From NCBI GenBank assembly GCA_021738625.1, contig JAIPBS010000002.1, positions 62,001 through 126,000 on the forward strand: a DNA stretch of 64,000 nucleotides, written 5' to 3'. Below the pieces are notes generated by a model. The model was not told where the DNA came from. It saw only the letters and a program-made list of their open reading frames with translations, and did no database searches. Of the stretch, positions 35,809 through 45,437 are shown one piece after another (within the stretch, counting starts at the first letter, position 1; every line of letters starts with the position of its first letter). The DNA is from Bacteroidales bacterium (GTDB lineage: Bacteria; Bacteroidota; Bacteroidia; Bacteroidales; JAIOZK01). The translations under genes were made by a program, and so were the position numbers.

Positions 35809-36167
35809 ATGTCTGACTGGTTTAACATGATACTTGCAACGCTGATCGCACTGTTGCCCATCACCAACCCGGTGAGCACGGCTGCTTTATTCATGTCGAT
35901 CACAGGGGGGAGAAAAAAAAAGACAGGCAAAGTCAAGCTTTGAAGGCTGCCATTTACAGTTTTGGTATCCTGATCGTTTTTCTGATTGCTGGAACGCTGA
36001 TCATGGAGTTTTTCGGGATTTCCATTCCGGGATTGCGGATTGCTGGAGGAGTGATGGTGATCAAGGTAGCTTTTTCGATGCTGAAAGCCAAAAATGAAGA
36101 GATTAATATCGTTGTGGCTGAAGAGTTTTTGCAGCGCCTGATCAACAGCCTGAATGACGTAAACTGA
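35809..36167 (+). pseudogene. MarC family membrane protein, frameshifted and C-terminally truncated
   Basis: The ATG at 35809 opens a typical MarC start ('ALLPITNPVSTAALFMSITG'), but the frame breaks at a G6-A-G-A9 homopolymer (35905-35921). The correct continuation, 'DRQSQALKAAIYSFGILIVF' and then 'GISIPGLRIAGGVM', is in another frame up to 36167. Even joined, the product is only about 115 residues against about 200 for the family; the second half is missing. The frameshift could be a sequencing slip, but the truncation could not. Confidence 0.75.
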
Positions 36168-36184
36168 TCAATCAGTAACTAAAA

Positions 36185-36982
36185 TTATCCCGACCAGGGT
36201 GTGTCCGCTTTGGGCAGGCGCTTACCGTCCACATAAAAATCATCAAGTTTTTCAGCGTAAAAACAAATCAGGTCTTTGATCGCTGCCACTTCCTGATTGG
36301 GGTAAGCGTAAGTCCAGGCGATGTTTTCAAGTTTCCATTCATCATCCTCCAGAGAGAAGTGAGATGCCATGCCTTTGTAAGGGCACTCGGTTTGATGGTC
36401 GGAAGGTTTAAGCAGCGCGATGTTCACATCCGATCTGCGGATGTAATATCTTGCAGGTAAACCGGTTTCGAATAAGATCGTGGGGCAGTAGGTTTCTGCA
36501 AGTTCAAGTCCTTCGTACTCTATCTTAACTTTTCGGGAGCTGCGGATCACATCAATCCTTGAATAGGGGTCGCGCGGATGTACCCTCACCACTTCTTCTT
36601 CCTCCATCCAGGTTTCCATTTCCGACCATTTGAACGCAATGTAAGCTGCGATGCCACCAGCCATTTCTTCAGGCGGGTTTTCATAACTCCATGCTGCATT
36701 CACAGCAATTTTTTCATCAGCCTCCACATGCCAGTGGCGGGCTTTGCCGTATTTTTCCGATTGATTGTTGTGATTGCTTTTCTTTAAAAAATCCATTTTA
36801 ACATCCTTGCGCGGGAAATAATAAACCGGCGGACGGCCGCGCAACAGCATTGTGTTTGTGGAATCGGCTATGAGCCGGCTGCTCAGGAAAACACGGATTC
36901 TTTTCGGCACCGGTATCCAAACGGGGTTTTCGGCTTGCGGAAAGCATAGAACCGTCTTGTGATTGTTTTCTGGTTTTTGCAT
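36185..36982 (-). CDS. Tandem DUF427 domain protein
   Basis: 265 residues with two DUF427 copies. The first copy ('PRKDVKMDFLKKSNHNNQSE', 'AAWSYENPPEEMAGGIAAYI') and the second ('RRSDVNIALLKPSDHQTECP' followed by 'YKGMASHFSL', and 'IAWTYAYPNQEVAAIKDLIC') align in the same order. The H/C-P-Y-K-G signature is kept only in copy 2; copy 1 has NNQSEKYGKA instead. DUF427 proteins are small beta-rich proteins of unknown biochemical function. Cytoplasmic. Confidence 0.85.
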   Translation of the reverse strand: MQKPENNHKTVLCFPQAENPVWIPVPKRIRVFLSSRLIADSTNTMLLRGRPPVYYFPRKDVKMDFLKKSNHNNQSEKYGKARHWHVEADEKIAVNAAWSYENPPEEMAGGIAAYIAFKWSEMETWMEEEEVVRVHPRDPYSRIDVIRSSRKVKIEYEGLELAETYCPTILFETGLPARYYIRRSDVNIALLKPSDHQTECPYKGMASHFSLEDDEWKLENIAWTYAYPNQEVAAIKDLICFYAEKLDDFYVDGKRLPKADTPWSG

Positions 36983-37016
36983 GATTCATTCATCTTTAGT
37001 TTTTATTTTGATGATG

Positions 37017-38249
37017 CTAATACCACGCCATTGAAATGGATTTATCCTGCTCAAGGATGAATTTTGTGCCCAGTTTCATGCCTTCCTTGTTTAGGCGTTC
37101 CATCAACCATTTGGCGTCCGCTTCTGAAGCTCTGTTAAGTTTTATATTTTTGATTTGCATGGGATAAAGTCGCATGTCAAGCAGTTTCCCGTCTTCGGGA
37201 TCGATTACCGGAAAATACATCAGGCTGAGGTCGTCGCGATAATTTTCATATCCGCTGATGCCTTCGTAATCGTTGATGAAATCGCCGGCGCCGTATAAAA
37301 TGAGCTTGTCTTGATAGACCTCAATACCGATAGGATGGTGAGAAGAATGGCCATGCACAAGGTCCACCCCCGCCTCATCAATCAGCAGGCGGGCAAATTC
37401 CTTTTGTCTTTCGGGTATATGATATCCCCAATTGCTTCCCCAGTGTATTGAAAACACCACAATATCACCCTTTTGTTTTAAAGATAAAATCTGTTTTGCG
37501 ATCCCTGCTATGTGTTTCTTGTTGGGAGCTCTGATCAGATTCAGACCGGATCTTTCCCCGGTGGCTTCCCAACTGGCCGGGATGCCGCTTGTTTCAGAAC
37601 CATAACAGACCATGATCACACGGTTTTCTCCCATGTTCAGGATCACAGGTTGCGATGCTCTTTGAAGGTTCCTTCCGGCACCACCATAAGGGATCTCAGC
37701 TTCCTCCAGTGTTTCCATGGTTTCGAGCAGGCCGGCGATTCCCCAATCCATGCTGTGATTGTTGGCCAGGGAGCAAAAATCTGTTTTTGCAGTTGCCAGC
37801 ACTTTCACATTATCCGGATGCATCCTGTAATTAACAGTTTTTGCAGGCCAGGGTTCATCATGTGTGGTGACACTGGTTTCGAGGTTTATGATCCGGAAAT
37901 CGGGATTGGCCTGTTTCCAGATTTCAAGGGCGTCACCCCATATGTAATCATAGGATACCGGCTGAGAGATGCTGCCGTTTTCACCTTCGGCGAGCAATAC
38001 ATAATCGCGTGCATCTTTAACATAGGATTCATACAGTTGCGGATCGACCGATTGGGGCAATATCTGATCAACGCCTCTTCCCGTCATTACATCTCCGCAT
38101 AAAAACAATTTTATTTCATCTTTTCGGGCCTGGTTTGGAAATTGGTTTTGATCGTTCATAGTTTTCTCGCTCATAAGATTGTTGAAAAAAATAATCAGGA
38201 TAAAAAAGATCATAAAGTGCGCTATATGTAACCCTCTGAGCATGTTCAT
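37017..38249 (-). CDS. CapA family protein (calcineurin-like metallophosphatase fold)
   Basis: 410 residues. The start is uncertain: from the ATG at 38249 there is a hydrophobic N-terminal helix ('HFMIFFILIIFFNNLM'), a signal anchor or signal peptide. Core signatures of the PgsA/CapA family: 'KLFLCGDVMTGRGVDQ', 'INLETSVTTHDEPWPAKTVN', 'CSLANNHSMDWG' and 'LVHGHSSHHPIGIEVY' with metal-binding His residues. In Bacillus the relative acts in poly-gamma-glutamate synthesis, but no capB/capC partner is here, so the substrate is unknown. Confidence 0.85.
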   Translation of the reverse strand: MNMLRGLHIAHFMIFFILIIFFNNLMSEKTMNDQNQFPNQARKDEIKLFLCGDVMTGRGVDQILPQSVDPQLYESYVKDARDYVLLAEGENGSISQPVSYDYIWGDALEIWKQANPDFRIINLETSVTTHDEPWPAKTVNYRMHPDNVKVLATAKTDFCSLANNHSMDWGIAGLLETMETLEEAEIPYGGAGRNLQRASQPVILNMGENRVIMVCYGSETSGIPASWEATGERSGLNLIRAPNKKHIAGIAKQILSLKQKGDIVVFSIHWGSNWGYHIPERQKEFARLLIDEAGVDLVHGHSSHHPIGIEVYQDKLILYGAGDFINDYEGISGYENYRDDLSLMYFPVIDPEDGKLLDMRLYPMQIKNIKLNRASEADAKWLMERLNKEGMKLGTKFILEQDKSISMAWY

Positions 38250-38405
38250 CCTGTTTTAAATATCAAATGCATCGGACGATATTTGTGTAATGCAAAAATA
38301 TATCAGGTTGCCCTGCAATTATTATTCCAGCGGGACGGACACATGAAGGAGGTTGAAAGAGTTTCAAAAAAAAATACAAGAAAGCAAGGGGACGGGCGTG
38401 GTCCT

Positions 38406-40193
38406 TTAGTCCAGTTTCAGAATGGCCAGGAAGGCCTGTTGCGGCACTTCCACATTGCCTACCTGCCGCATGCGTTTTTTCCCTTTCTTTTGCTTCTCGA
38501 GCAATTTACGTTTTCGGGTAATGTCACCGCCATAGCATTTTGCAGTTACATCTTTGCGCATGGCTTTCACGGTTTCGCGGGCTATGATCTTGGAACTGAT
38601 GGCTGCCTGTATGGCCACATCAAATTGCTGTCTGGGGATCAGTTCTTTGAGTTTTTCGCACATCCGTCTTCCGAAGGTATAGGCATTGTCGCGGTGGATC
38701 AAAGTGGATAAGGCATCCACAGATTCGCCGTTCAACAGGATATCGAGCTTGACCAGATTGGCTTTTTTATAGGATGATTGATGGTAATCGAATGAAGCGT
38801 AACCGCGCGACAGGCTTTTCAGTTTGTCGTAAAAATCAAAAACAATCTCGGCCAGTGGCATCTCAAAGGTGATCTCAACCCGCTTGGAACTGAGGTAAAC
38901 CTGGTTTTTTAAGGCGCCCCTTTTATCGATGCAGAGATTCATGATGGGGCCGACAAAATCATCTTTGGTGATCACCTGGGCGATGATGTAGGGTTCCTCG
39001 ATGTGGACAATATATTTCTGATCGGGCAGGCCGGAAGGGTTATGTACTTCTGTTATGCTTCCATCCTTTTGATGCACATGATAAGAAACATTGGGAACCG
39101 TTGTGATCACGTTCATATCATATTCCCTGTCGAGACGTTCCTGTATGATCTCCATGTGAAGCAGGCCCAAAAACCCGCATCTGAAGCCAAAGCCCAGAGC
39201 GGCAGATGATTCAGGGATAAAAGTGAGGGAGGCGTCGTTGAGTTGAAGCTTTTCCAGCGAGTTTCTCAGTTCTTCGTAATCATCCGCATCCACAGGGTAG
39301 ATCCCGGCAAATACCATGGGTTTGACATCCTCGAAGCCCGCAATAGCTTTATCACAAGGATTTTCAACATGGGTAATGGTATCCCCAACTTTGACTTCTT
39401 TTGAGGTTTTGATCCCGGAAATGATGTAACCGACATTGCCGGCACTTAGCTTGTCTTTTTTTATCATGGCCAGCTTAAGTACCCCGATCTCATCAGCTTC
39501 ATATTTTTTCCCGATGTTGACGAATTTAACCAGATCGCCTTTGCTGATCTCTCCGTTAAATATCCTAAAATAGGCAATGATTCCCCGAAAGGAATTATAT
39601 ATAGAGTCAAAGATCAGCGCTTGCAGAGGTGCTTTGGGATCTCCTTTCGGATGAGGAATGCGTTTAAGAATGGCACGAAAAATTTTATCGACCCCGTAAC
39701 CGGTTTTGGCGCTGGCTTCGATGATATCTTCCCGATCGCAGCCGATTAGCTCAACGATGTGATCTTTTACCTCTTCGATCATGGCGTTGTCGAGATCTAT
39801 TTTGTTCAGGACGGGGATGATTTCAAGGTCATGTTCTATGGCCATGTATAGGTTGGAAATGGTCTGAGCCTGTATACCCTGGGTAGCATCGATCACCAGC
39901 AGTGCGCCTTCACATGCAGCGATTGAGCGGCTAACCTCATAGGAAAAATCCACGTGTCCGGGCGTGTCGATCAGATTGAGTGTATACAATTCTCCGTCCT
40001 GTTCGTACTGCATCTGGATGGCATGGCTCTTAATGGTGATCCCTCTCTCGCGTTCCAGGTCCATGCTGTCGAGCACCTGATCTTTATAGTCACGTTCATC
40101 CAGGGTACTGGTAAGTTGTAAAAGCCGATCTGCCAGGGTGCTTTTACCGTGGTCGATGTGGGCGATTATGCAGAAATTTCTTATGTTCTTCAT
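38406..40193 (-). CDS. lepA: Elongation factor 4 (LepA)
   Basis: Ribosome-associated GTPase of 595 residues, the normal length. G1 '[15 protein letters not shown]', G2 '[20 protein letters not shown]', G3 'DTPGHVDF', G4 'NKIDLDNA', domain IV/V '[20 protein letters not shown]', and the LepA-specific C-terminus '[20 protein letters not shown]'. It promotes initiation or back-translocation steps in translation. It appears monocistronic with a TATTTTTG box immediately upstream. Confidence 0.97.
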   Translation of the reverse strand: MKNIRNFCIIAHIDHGKSTLADRLLQLTSTLDERDYKDQVLDSMDLERERGITIKSHAIQMQYEQDGELYTLNLIDTPGHVDFSYEVSRSIAACEGALLVIDATQGIQAQTISNLYMAIEHDLEIIPVLNKIDLDNAMIEEVKDHIVELIGCDREDIIEASAKTGYGVDKIFRAILKRIPHPKGDPKAPLQALIFDSIYNSFRGIIAYFRIFNGEISKGDLVKFVNIGKKYEADEIGVLKLAMIKKDKLSAGNVGYIISGIKTSKEVKVGDTITHVENPCDKAIAGFEDVKPMVFAGIYPVDADDYEELRNSLEKLQLNDASLTFIPESSAALGFGFRCGFLGLLHMEIIQERLDREYDMNVITTVPNVSYHVHQKDGSITEVHNPSGLPDQKYIVHIEEPYIIAQVITKDDFVGPIMNLCIDKRGALKNQVYLSSKRVEITFEMPLAEIVFDFYDKLKSLSRGYASFDYHQSSYKKANLVKLDILLNGESVDALSTLIHRDNAYTFGRRMCEKLKELIPRQQFDVAIQAAISSKIIARETVKAMRKDVTAKCYGGDITRKRKLLEKQKKGKKRMRQVGNVEVPQQAFLAILKLD

Positions 40194-40200
40194 CAGGCTG

Positions 40201-40208
40201 CAAAAATA
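40201..40208 (-). promoter_or_regulatory. Possible -7 box (TATTTTTG) for lepA
   Basis: Matches TAnnTTTG on the minus strand, 8 bases before the lepA ATG, which implies a nearly leaderless transcript. No -33 was identified. Confidence 0.4.
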
Positions 40209-40386
40209 TAATAAATTTCAAGACAACTAAACGCAAAAGCCATGCATAAATCGGTTCGTTATCAGATGAAAAATTTATTACAGTGTTGACATTTAGAACA
40301 CCCTTAGTTAAACAATTGCATGAACATTGCAAATAGGTATTTTGTTAAATGAGCTGATATACATAATTTATTTTGAGAGAATAAGT

Positions 40387-40394
40387 TAACTTTG
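40387..40394 (+). promoter_or_regulatory. Possible -7 box (TAACTTTG) for the GAPDH pair
   Basis: TAnnTTTG match 61 bases upstream of the ATG at 40455. The -33 region is not a clear match. Confidence 0.4.
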
Positions 40395-40454
40395 CTGCAA
40401 CGAACGAATTTTGCATCAATCAATTGATTATAAAACTAAAAGAATAGAAGAATT

Positions 40455-41471
40455 ATGAGCAGAGTAAGAATAGGACTAATGGGCTTTGGAGAGATCCCCC
40501 GCCATATTTACAGGCTTTGCACGGGAAGGGATGATGTGGAAGTGGTAGCCATCAGCGAGATCGGCGAACCGAAAATTCTTCATTATCTTGTTCATGCTGA
40601 GGTGAAAGGCAAAGTGGATGTGGAAATTGACGGGAATTTTCTTGTAAGTAATAACGGACGTGCCAGAATGGTGCGCGGAGTTGCCCCTGGCGATGTGCCA
40701 TGGGATATGTTTGATGTTGATTTTGTTGTTGACGGAACCTGGAAGTACCGCCATCGTGCGGATATGGAAAAACATATTCAATCGGGCGCCGACCGGGTAA
40801 TTCTTTCCTCACTTCCTTTCGATCCCATCGACAGGATCGTAATAAAAGGTGTTAATGATAAAAGCATCCAGGCTGCCGACAAGCTGATCTCACCCGGATC
40901 GGCCACTGCAAACGCCACAGCTGTGATGCTGAAAATTCTTGAAAAGCATTTCGGAGTGAATTATGCCATGCTTACAACGGTACATTCCTATACTTCCGAT
41001 CAGCCTTTGCGTGACAAGGCCGGAAGCGATTTCAGGAAAAGCCGTTCGGCAGCCGAAAATATAATCCCCATCGAAACACCAACACCGCACTGGATCAGTT
41101 CAATTATGCCTGAGTTTAAAGACCGTGTGGAAGGTTCGGCCATCAATGTGCCCGTTCCTAATGGATCATTGCTTGATCTGACGACTATTCTTAAAACAGA
41201 TGGTTTTACGCTGGAAGATATTCATGAGGCGGTGCGCAAGGAAGCCGAAAACTTGCCGGATATCATCCAGGTGGTTGAGGAACCTATTGTTTCTACCGAT
41301 ATCATCGGCAATACGCATTCTGTAATCTACGACAAAATCGCAACCATGAAATCACCAGCCAGCATGGTGAAAACCCTTACCTGGTATCATGCTGCCCTGG
41401 CGATGGCCTCGCGTATACTTGATGTGATAGTTGAATATTCCAAACTCAATGAAAAAGGAGGTGACCAATGA
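40455..41471 (+). CDS. GAPDH-family paralogue lacking the catalytic cysteine
   Basis: 338 residues, colinear with GAPDH over its length but altered at nearly every catalytic position. The SNASCTTN motif is SPGSATAN, so the nucleophile is Ala150 where the downstream GapA has Cys150. The proton-relay His177 is kept ('TTVHSYTSDQ'). The NAD loop GFGRIGR is GFGEIPR, and the NAD-contacting Asn of WYDNEWG is lost (WYHAALA). The surrounding core ('RSAAENIIPIETPTPHW', 'INVPVPNGSLLDLT') is well conserved, so the protein is under selection. It probably cannot oxidise glyceraldehyde 3-phosphate and may be a regulatory or structural partner of GapA. It overlaps gapA by four bases. Confidence 0.85.
   Translation: MSRVRIGLMGFGEIPRHIYRLCTGRDDVEVVAISEIGEPKILHYLVHAEVKGKVDVEIDGNFLVSNNGRARMVRGVAPGDVPWDMFDVDFVVDGTWKYRHRADMEKHIQSGADRVILSSLPFDPIDRIVIKGVNDKSIQAADKLISPGSATANATAVMLKILEKHFGVNYAMLTTVHSYTSDQPLRDKAGSDFRKSRSAAENIIPIETPTPHWISSIMPEFKDRVEGSAINVPVPNGSLLDLTTILKTDGFTLEDIHEAVRKEAENLPDIIQVVEEPIVSTDIIGNTHSVIYDKIATMKSPASMVKTLTWYHAALAMASRILDVIVEYSKLNEKGGDQ
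41455..41464 (+). promoter_or_regulatory. Strong Shine-Dalgarno inside the upstream gene, for gapA
   Basis: AAGGAGGTGA, nearly a full complement of the 16S tail, with GGAGG six bases before the gapA ATG at 41468 and lying within the last codons of the paralogue. Such strong sites are uncommon in Bacteroidota. It would allow independent or reinitiated translation of gapA. Confidence 0.7.
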
Positions 41472-42472
41472 GAGTAGCAATTAACGGTTTTGGAAGAATC
41501 GGAAGATCTGTCTTCAGAATTTTGAATGACAGAAAAGATATAGATGTTATCGCCATCAATGATTTGTTCGACAATAAAGTGCTGGCCTATTTGCTGAAAT
41601 ACGACACCATCATGACCCGTTTTGAACAGGATATATATGTGGACGGTGACTGGCTGATGACGCCAAATGAAAAGGTGAAAATGCTTAGCATTAAAAACCC
41701 TGATGAATTGCCCTGGAAAGAACTTGAAATTGATGTGGTTGTAGAAGCAACCGGGATTTTCAGGACCAGGGAAAAAATAGAGCCCCATTTAAAGGCTGGG
41801 GCCAAAAAGGTTGTTCTTACGGTTCCGGCTAAAGATGAAATCGACTATACTATTGTGATTGGTGTGAATGATGAAGGGCTGAAACCCGAGCACAAAATCA
41901 TTTCCAATGCCAGCTGTACGACTAACTGTTTGGCGCCTATGGCCAAGGTACTGCACGATGAATTCGGAATAGTTGAGGGCTTGATGACAACAACCCATGC
42001 TTATACAAACGATCAGCGCCTGGCTGATGTGCCGCACAAGGATTGGCGCCGTGGACGGGCGGCAGCTGAAAACATCATCCCAACCACAACAGGTGCGGCA
42101 AAGGCCGTGGGTATTGTTATCCCTGAACTGAAAGGCAAGCTGGACGGCATGGCCTCCAGAGTGCCTGTTCCCGACGGGTCAATCGTTGATCTGGTGGTTG
42201 AGGTAAAACATGATGTCAGCGTTGAGGATGTTCACAAGGCCATTAAGGAAGCTTCTGAATCGGACGCCATGAAAAATGTGCTGATGTATTCGGATCAGAA
42301 ACTGGTTTCGTCCGACATTGTCGGGAATTCTTACTCTTCAATATATGACAGTGAATTTACCAGAGTCCTCGGGAAACGTTATATCAAAACACTCAATTGG
42401 TATGATAATGAATGGGGTTACTCGGCGCGTGTTGTTGACCTCATCGTCAGATTGATGGATTTCGAATCATAA
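41468..42472 (+). CDS. gapA: Glyceraldehyde-3-phosphate dehydrogenase, type I
   Basis: Glycolytic and gluconeogenic GAPDH of 334 residues. All motifs are intact: 'INGFGRIGRSVFR' (NAD loop), Asp32 in 'AINDLFD' favouring NAD, 'IISNASCTTNCLAPMAKV' with Cys150, His177 in 'TTTHAYTNDQ', 'GRAAAENIIPTTTGAAKAVG' (phosphate site), and 'LNWYDNEWGYSARVVDLI'. It is translated from an ATG overlapping the stop of the cysteine-less paralogue, with a strong ribosome-binding site. Confidence 0.97.
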   Translation: MRVAINGFGRIGRSVFRILNDRKDIDVIAINDLFDNKVLAYLLKYDTIMTRFEQDIYVDGDWLMTPNEKVKMLSIKNPDELPWKELEIDVVVEATGIFRTREKIEPHLKAGAKKVVLTVPAKDEIDYTIVIGVNDEGLKPEHKIISNASCTTNCLAPMAKVLHDEFGIVEGLMTTTHAYTNDQRLADVPHKDWRRGRAAAENIIPTTTGAAKAVGIVIPELKGKLDGMASRVPVPDGSIVDLVVEVKHDVSVEDVHKAIKEASESDAMKNVLMYSDQKLVSSDIVGNSYSSIYDSEFTRVLGKRYIKTLNWYDNEWGYSARVVDLIVRLMDFES

Positions 42473-42517
42473 AACCTTGTCCGCTTCAGGCGGATTTAAA
42501 AATATCGTTTGAATTAT

Positions 42518-42548
42518 AAACTGCCGCGGTTTCATCCACGGCAGTTTT
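42518..42548. terminator. Bidirectional terminator between gapA and the T9SS type B gene
   Basis: AAACTGCCG / CGGCAGTTT inverted repeat with T runs on both strands, located between the convergent genes ending at 42472 and 42551. Confidence 0.85.
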
Positions 42549-42550
42549 AT

Positions 42551-45154
42551 TTAGCGGAATATGGTAACCGATCCGTTTATGGTTCGTTTGCTCAGGCTTT
42601 CATAGCCGTATTCATATACATCGCAAACGTAAAAGTACACACCATCGGGGCATTCCTGGTTGGTGAAAGAATTCACTCCATCCCATTTGAAAAACTTATC
42701 GGTGGTTTCATACACTTTATTTCCCCACCTGTTTAGGATCACCAGGTTGATATTTTGCACGGATGCAAGCGAAGCAGGGAATGCAGTGAAAGAGTCATTC
42801 CACTGGTCTCCATTGGGGGTGAAAGCATTGGGCAGACGAAATCCACCGCATAAGGTATCCACACATACAACATTGCTGTAGTCACTAGTATTGCTTAGGC
42901 TGTCGACAGCTTTAACGGCATAACAACCAATTACAACGGATATTTCATCATGAACAAAAATCGTGTCGCGGTAATCATTCATTGTTGCGATCAATCCCAG
43001 GGTGGAATCCTCAGGAGGCGAATAATACACCAGGTAGCGGTTGATATCGCAATCGCAGGTATCGCTGGGAAAAGGATGCCACAACAGGGTGTTTGAGATC
43101 ATCTCGCAATCGGTCGATACCTCGAGCATGGGCGCACAGGGGGGTCTGTTATCAACCGGTATGCCGCAAGCTTTCTGTGAAAAATTTACCAGACTGTCGA
43201 ATATACCAGGTGTACCGTAGCTTCCGTGGCTCCTAACATAATAACAGTACTCCTCGCCGTTCTCAAGTCCGGTATCCCGGTACTCTCCGCTGTAGGTCAA
43301 TCCGATGGAATCAAAAACGGAGCCTTCCGGGTCCTTTCTGTAAATGGTGAAGAACCCATTTGTCCAGGGTACAATAACATCCCAGCTCAGCCGGTTTTCT
43401 TCATCGGTTTCAAAAATCTTAAGATATATGGATGATGCGGGGGCGGATTCACCAATGTACTGTATGCTTTCACTAAAAAGATCGATTCGGTAACGATAGG
43501 GAAAACTCACATCATTCAGGTTTACATTCCTGTCGAAATAAATGCTGTCATTCAGTCCGAAATTCGTGCCGATCTGTGTAAAATTGTTTCCTGCCAAACC
43601 TTCTGCGCGCATGATGCGGTATTGGTAGGGGCCGGGATACTCCACGGTGTCCAGTTCGATGGGTTTGGCCCATGAGAGGTAAACGCTTCCGTCGAGATTG
43701 CCGGCGCTGTCGTTGCTCACATTGGTGATCACCGGCAAATCGCGTTTCAGGGCTGTACATGCTTCATTTGAAGCATAGCTTTCGGCTTGGTCTCTGAAAG
43801 TTGCCGTGACCATATAGCAATATGTGATCCCATGCACCAAACCGGCGCCGTTGTTATCATCCGAATAGGAGTTGTTGTCAATTCCATCGACCTGATCAAT
43901 CAATTTGTAACCCGTATAGGCCGGCACACCTGTTTCGCAAGCACCCGGTATGAAACCATAAGGACCGCTTCTCCTGTATATCTTATAACCGCTTGCCTGT
44001 TCGCAAAGGCTTTGTTCCCAGCTCAGGTTGATGCTTGTTCCAAGGGGTGAAGCTGTAAGATTTTCCGGGGCGGGCGCCACCACTGTGATGTTCATGGTAA
44101 GGTAATCGACCAGGCTCACTGGGAACCCGTCGTCTTCGGCCTTGAAATACACCTGGTAGGATGATTTTCTTACATGGCTGCAATTTGTTTCCCAGATAAA
44201 ACGAGTGCTCGCCACGGTATCGCCTATGCCGGGATTGGGGTCAAGATAGGCCGGGTTGGATGACATTTCAAAGGGTCCGCCCGAAGCGGTTATGGTTACA
44301 AGATCGCCATCGATGCTTGTAGCCCTTGCTTCAAATGCCAGTGTGTCTCCCGCCCGGATGCAGGTGTCGGGGATGGAATCGAAAACGGGCGGGTTTTCGT
44401 CGCAGGCGTCGATTTTGATCTGCATATCCCTTACAACCGAGCCAATGCGAATCCCATTCCTCCATTCTTCTATCAGAATGGCAATGTTGAATTCTCCCTG
44501 AAGAACGGGAACATCCCAGATCACATCCCCGTTAACCTTATTGATGGTGAAGCTGTTACCCGCTTCGGGAAGCACTTCATCCGGAAAAAGATAACCCGGA
44601 ATGACCTGCCCGTCTGCTCCGCGACATTTGATAAGTTTGTACGACAAGCTGTCCCCATCGGGATCATATGCCCCTGCATTGTGTATGAATTTTCTGTTTA
44701 TACAGCCGTAGTCGATGGGCTGGTTCAATAGCTGAACACTATTGTTGCCGCCTATTAACGGATTTATAACAAGTTCCGTTTCCACGTAAATGGGTACATT
44801 AACCGAGTTCGGAATGTTGAGCACACCCCAGTTGCGGTTGGGGTCTTCCATCGAAAGGGTATAAGTTCCGGCGCCGGGATAAGTATGTGTCGCATGATAT
44901 TCATTGTAGATCACATTGTCACCAATGGATTGTTTGATCACTCGCGGGATTTCTTCGATATCACCATCTCCCCAGTTGACCGGAAGAAAATCGCGGGAGT
45001 CGTTGGCTGGATTGTCGTTTGCATAGGTGATGATACGGATTTCATAGGTTAGTCCGTTGATGTGTTTGTAAACGATTTCTGCAGCACGCTGATGCGTGGC
45101 AAATACCGGGACAATTCCAAACAAAAACAAGACGGTGATAAATAGCGTTTTTTT
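42551..45154 (-). CDS. Secreted fibronectin-type protein with T9SS type B (gliding) sorting domain
   Basis: About 867 residues from the ATG at 45154, which begins a signal peptide (MKKTLFITVLFLFGIVPVFA). A -7 box at 45182-45189 would put the transcript start below the alternative ATG at 45184. N-terminal beta-rich domains (to about residue 360) are followed by several fibronectin III-like units ('NLTASPLGTSINLSWEQ', 'GSVYLSWAKPIELDTVEYP'). The last 95 residues are the gliding motility-associated/T9SS type B domain ('LPNAFTPNGDQWNDSF', 'ILNRWGNKVYET', 'CPDGVYFYVCDV'). Likely a surface or secreted adhesin-like protein; ligand unknown. Confidence 0.88.
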   Translation of the reverse strand, partial: KKTLFITVLFLFGIVPVFATHQRAAEIVYKHINGLTYEIRIITYANDNPANDSRDFLPVNWGDGDIEEIPRVIKQSIGDNVIYNEYHATHTYPGAGTYTLSMEDPNRNWGVLNIPNSVNVPIYVETELVINPLIGGNNSVQLLNQPIDYGCINRKFIHNAGAYDPDGDSLSYKLIKCRGADGQVIPGYLFPDEVLPEAGNSFTINKVNGDVIWDVPVLQGEFNIAILIEEWRNGIRIGSVVRDMQIKIDACDENPPVFDSIPDTCIRAGDTLAFEARATSIDGDLVTITASGGPFEMSSNPAYLDPNPGIGDTVASTRFIWETNCSHVRKSSYQVYFKAEDDGFPVSLVDYLTMNITVVAPAPENLTASPLGTSINLSWEQSLCEQASGYKIYRRSGPYGFIPGACETGVPAYTGYKLIDQVDGIDNNSYSDDNNGAGLVHGITYCYMVTATFRDQAESYASNEACTALKRDLPVITNVSNDSAGNLDGSVYLSWAKPIELDTVEYPGPYQYRIMRAEGLAGNNFTQIGTNFGLNDSIYFDRNVNLNDVSFPYRYRIDLFSESIQYIGESAPASSIYLKIFETDEENRLSWDVIVPWTNGFFTIYRKDPEGSVFDSIGLTYSGEYRDTGLENGEEYCYYVRSHGSYGTPGIFDSLVNFSQKACGIPVDNRPPCAPMLEVSTDCEMISNTLLWHPFPSDTCDCDINRYLVYYSPPEDSTLGLIATMNDYRDTIFVHDEISVVIGCYAVKAVDSLSNTSDYSNVVCVDTLCGGFRLPNAFTPNGDQWNDSFTAFPASLASVQNINLVILNRWGNKVYETTDKFFKWDGVNSFTNQECPDGVYFYVCDVYEYGYESLSKRTINGSVTIFR

Positions 45155-45181
45155 CATCGGACAAAGTACCCTTAGCTTGAT

Positions 45182-45189
45182 CAAAAGTA
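45182..45189 (-). promoter_or_regulatory. Possible -7 box (TACTTTTG)
   Basis: TAnnTTTG match on the minus strand, 27 bases before the chosen ATG at 45154. It supports that start over the ATG at 45184. No -33 checked out. Confidence 0.4.
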
Positions 45190-45437
45190 CATATTTAAGC
45201 GGGAATTATTTTCCATTCTTTAATTTAACTTACAAATTGCGCTAAAATTTTCCCAGCTAATAACAAATAATTGAATCTCCTTATAAAAACAGTTTAATTT
45301 TGTCTTGTTATATTTGTTTCGCGGATCAGGAGTCTGGCATGCAGGTTTAAGTGTAAATGTTTGATTGGTAGCGGGTTGTTGTGACTTTTTCTTGGGTACA
45401 GTTTTTGATTGAAAGAAGGAACGACCGGAGTTTCGTT

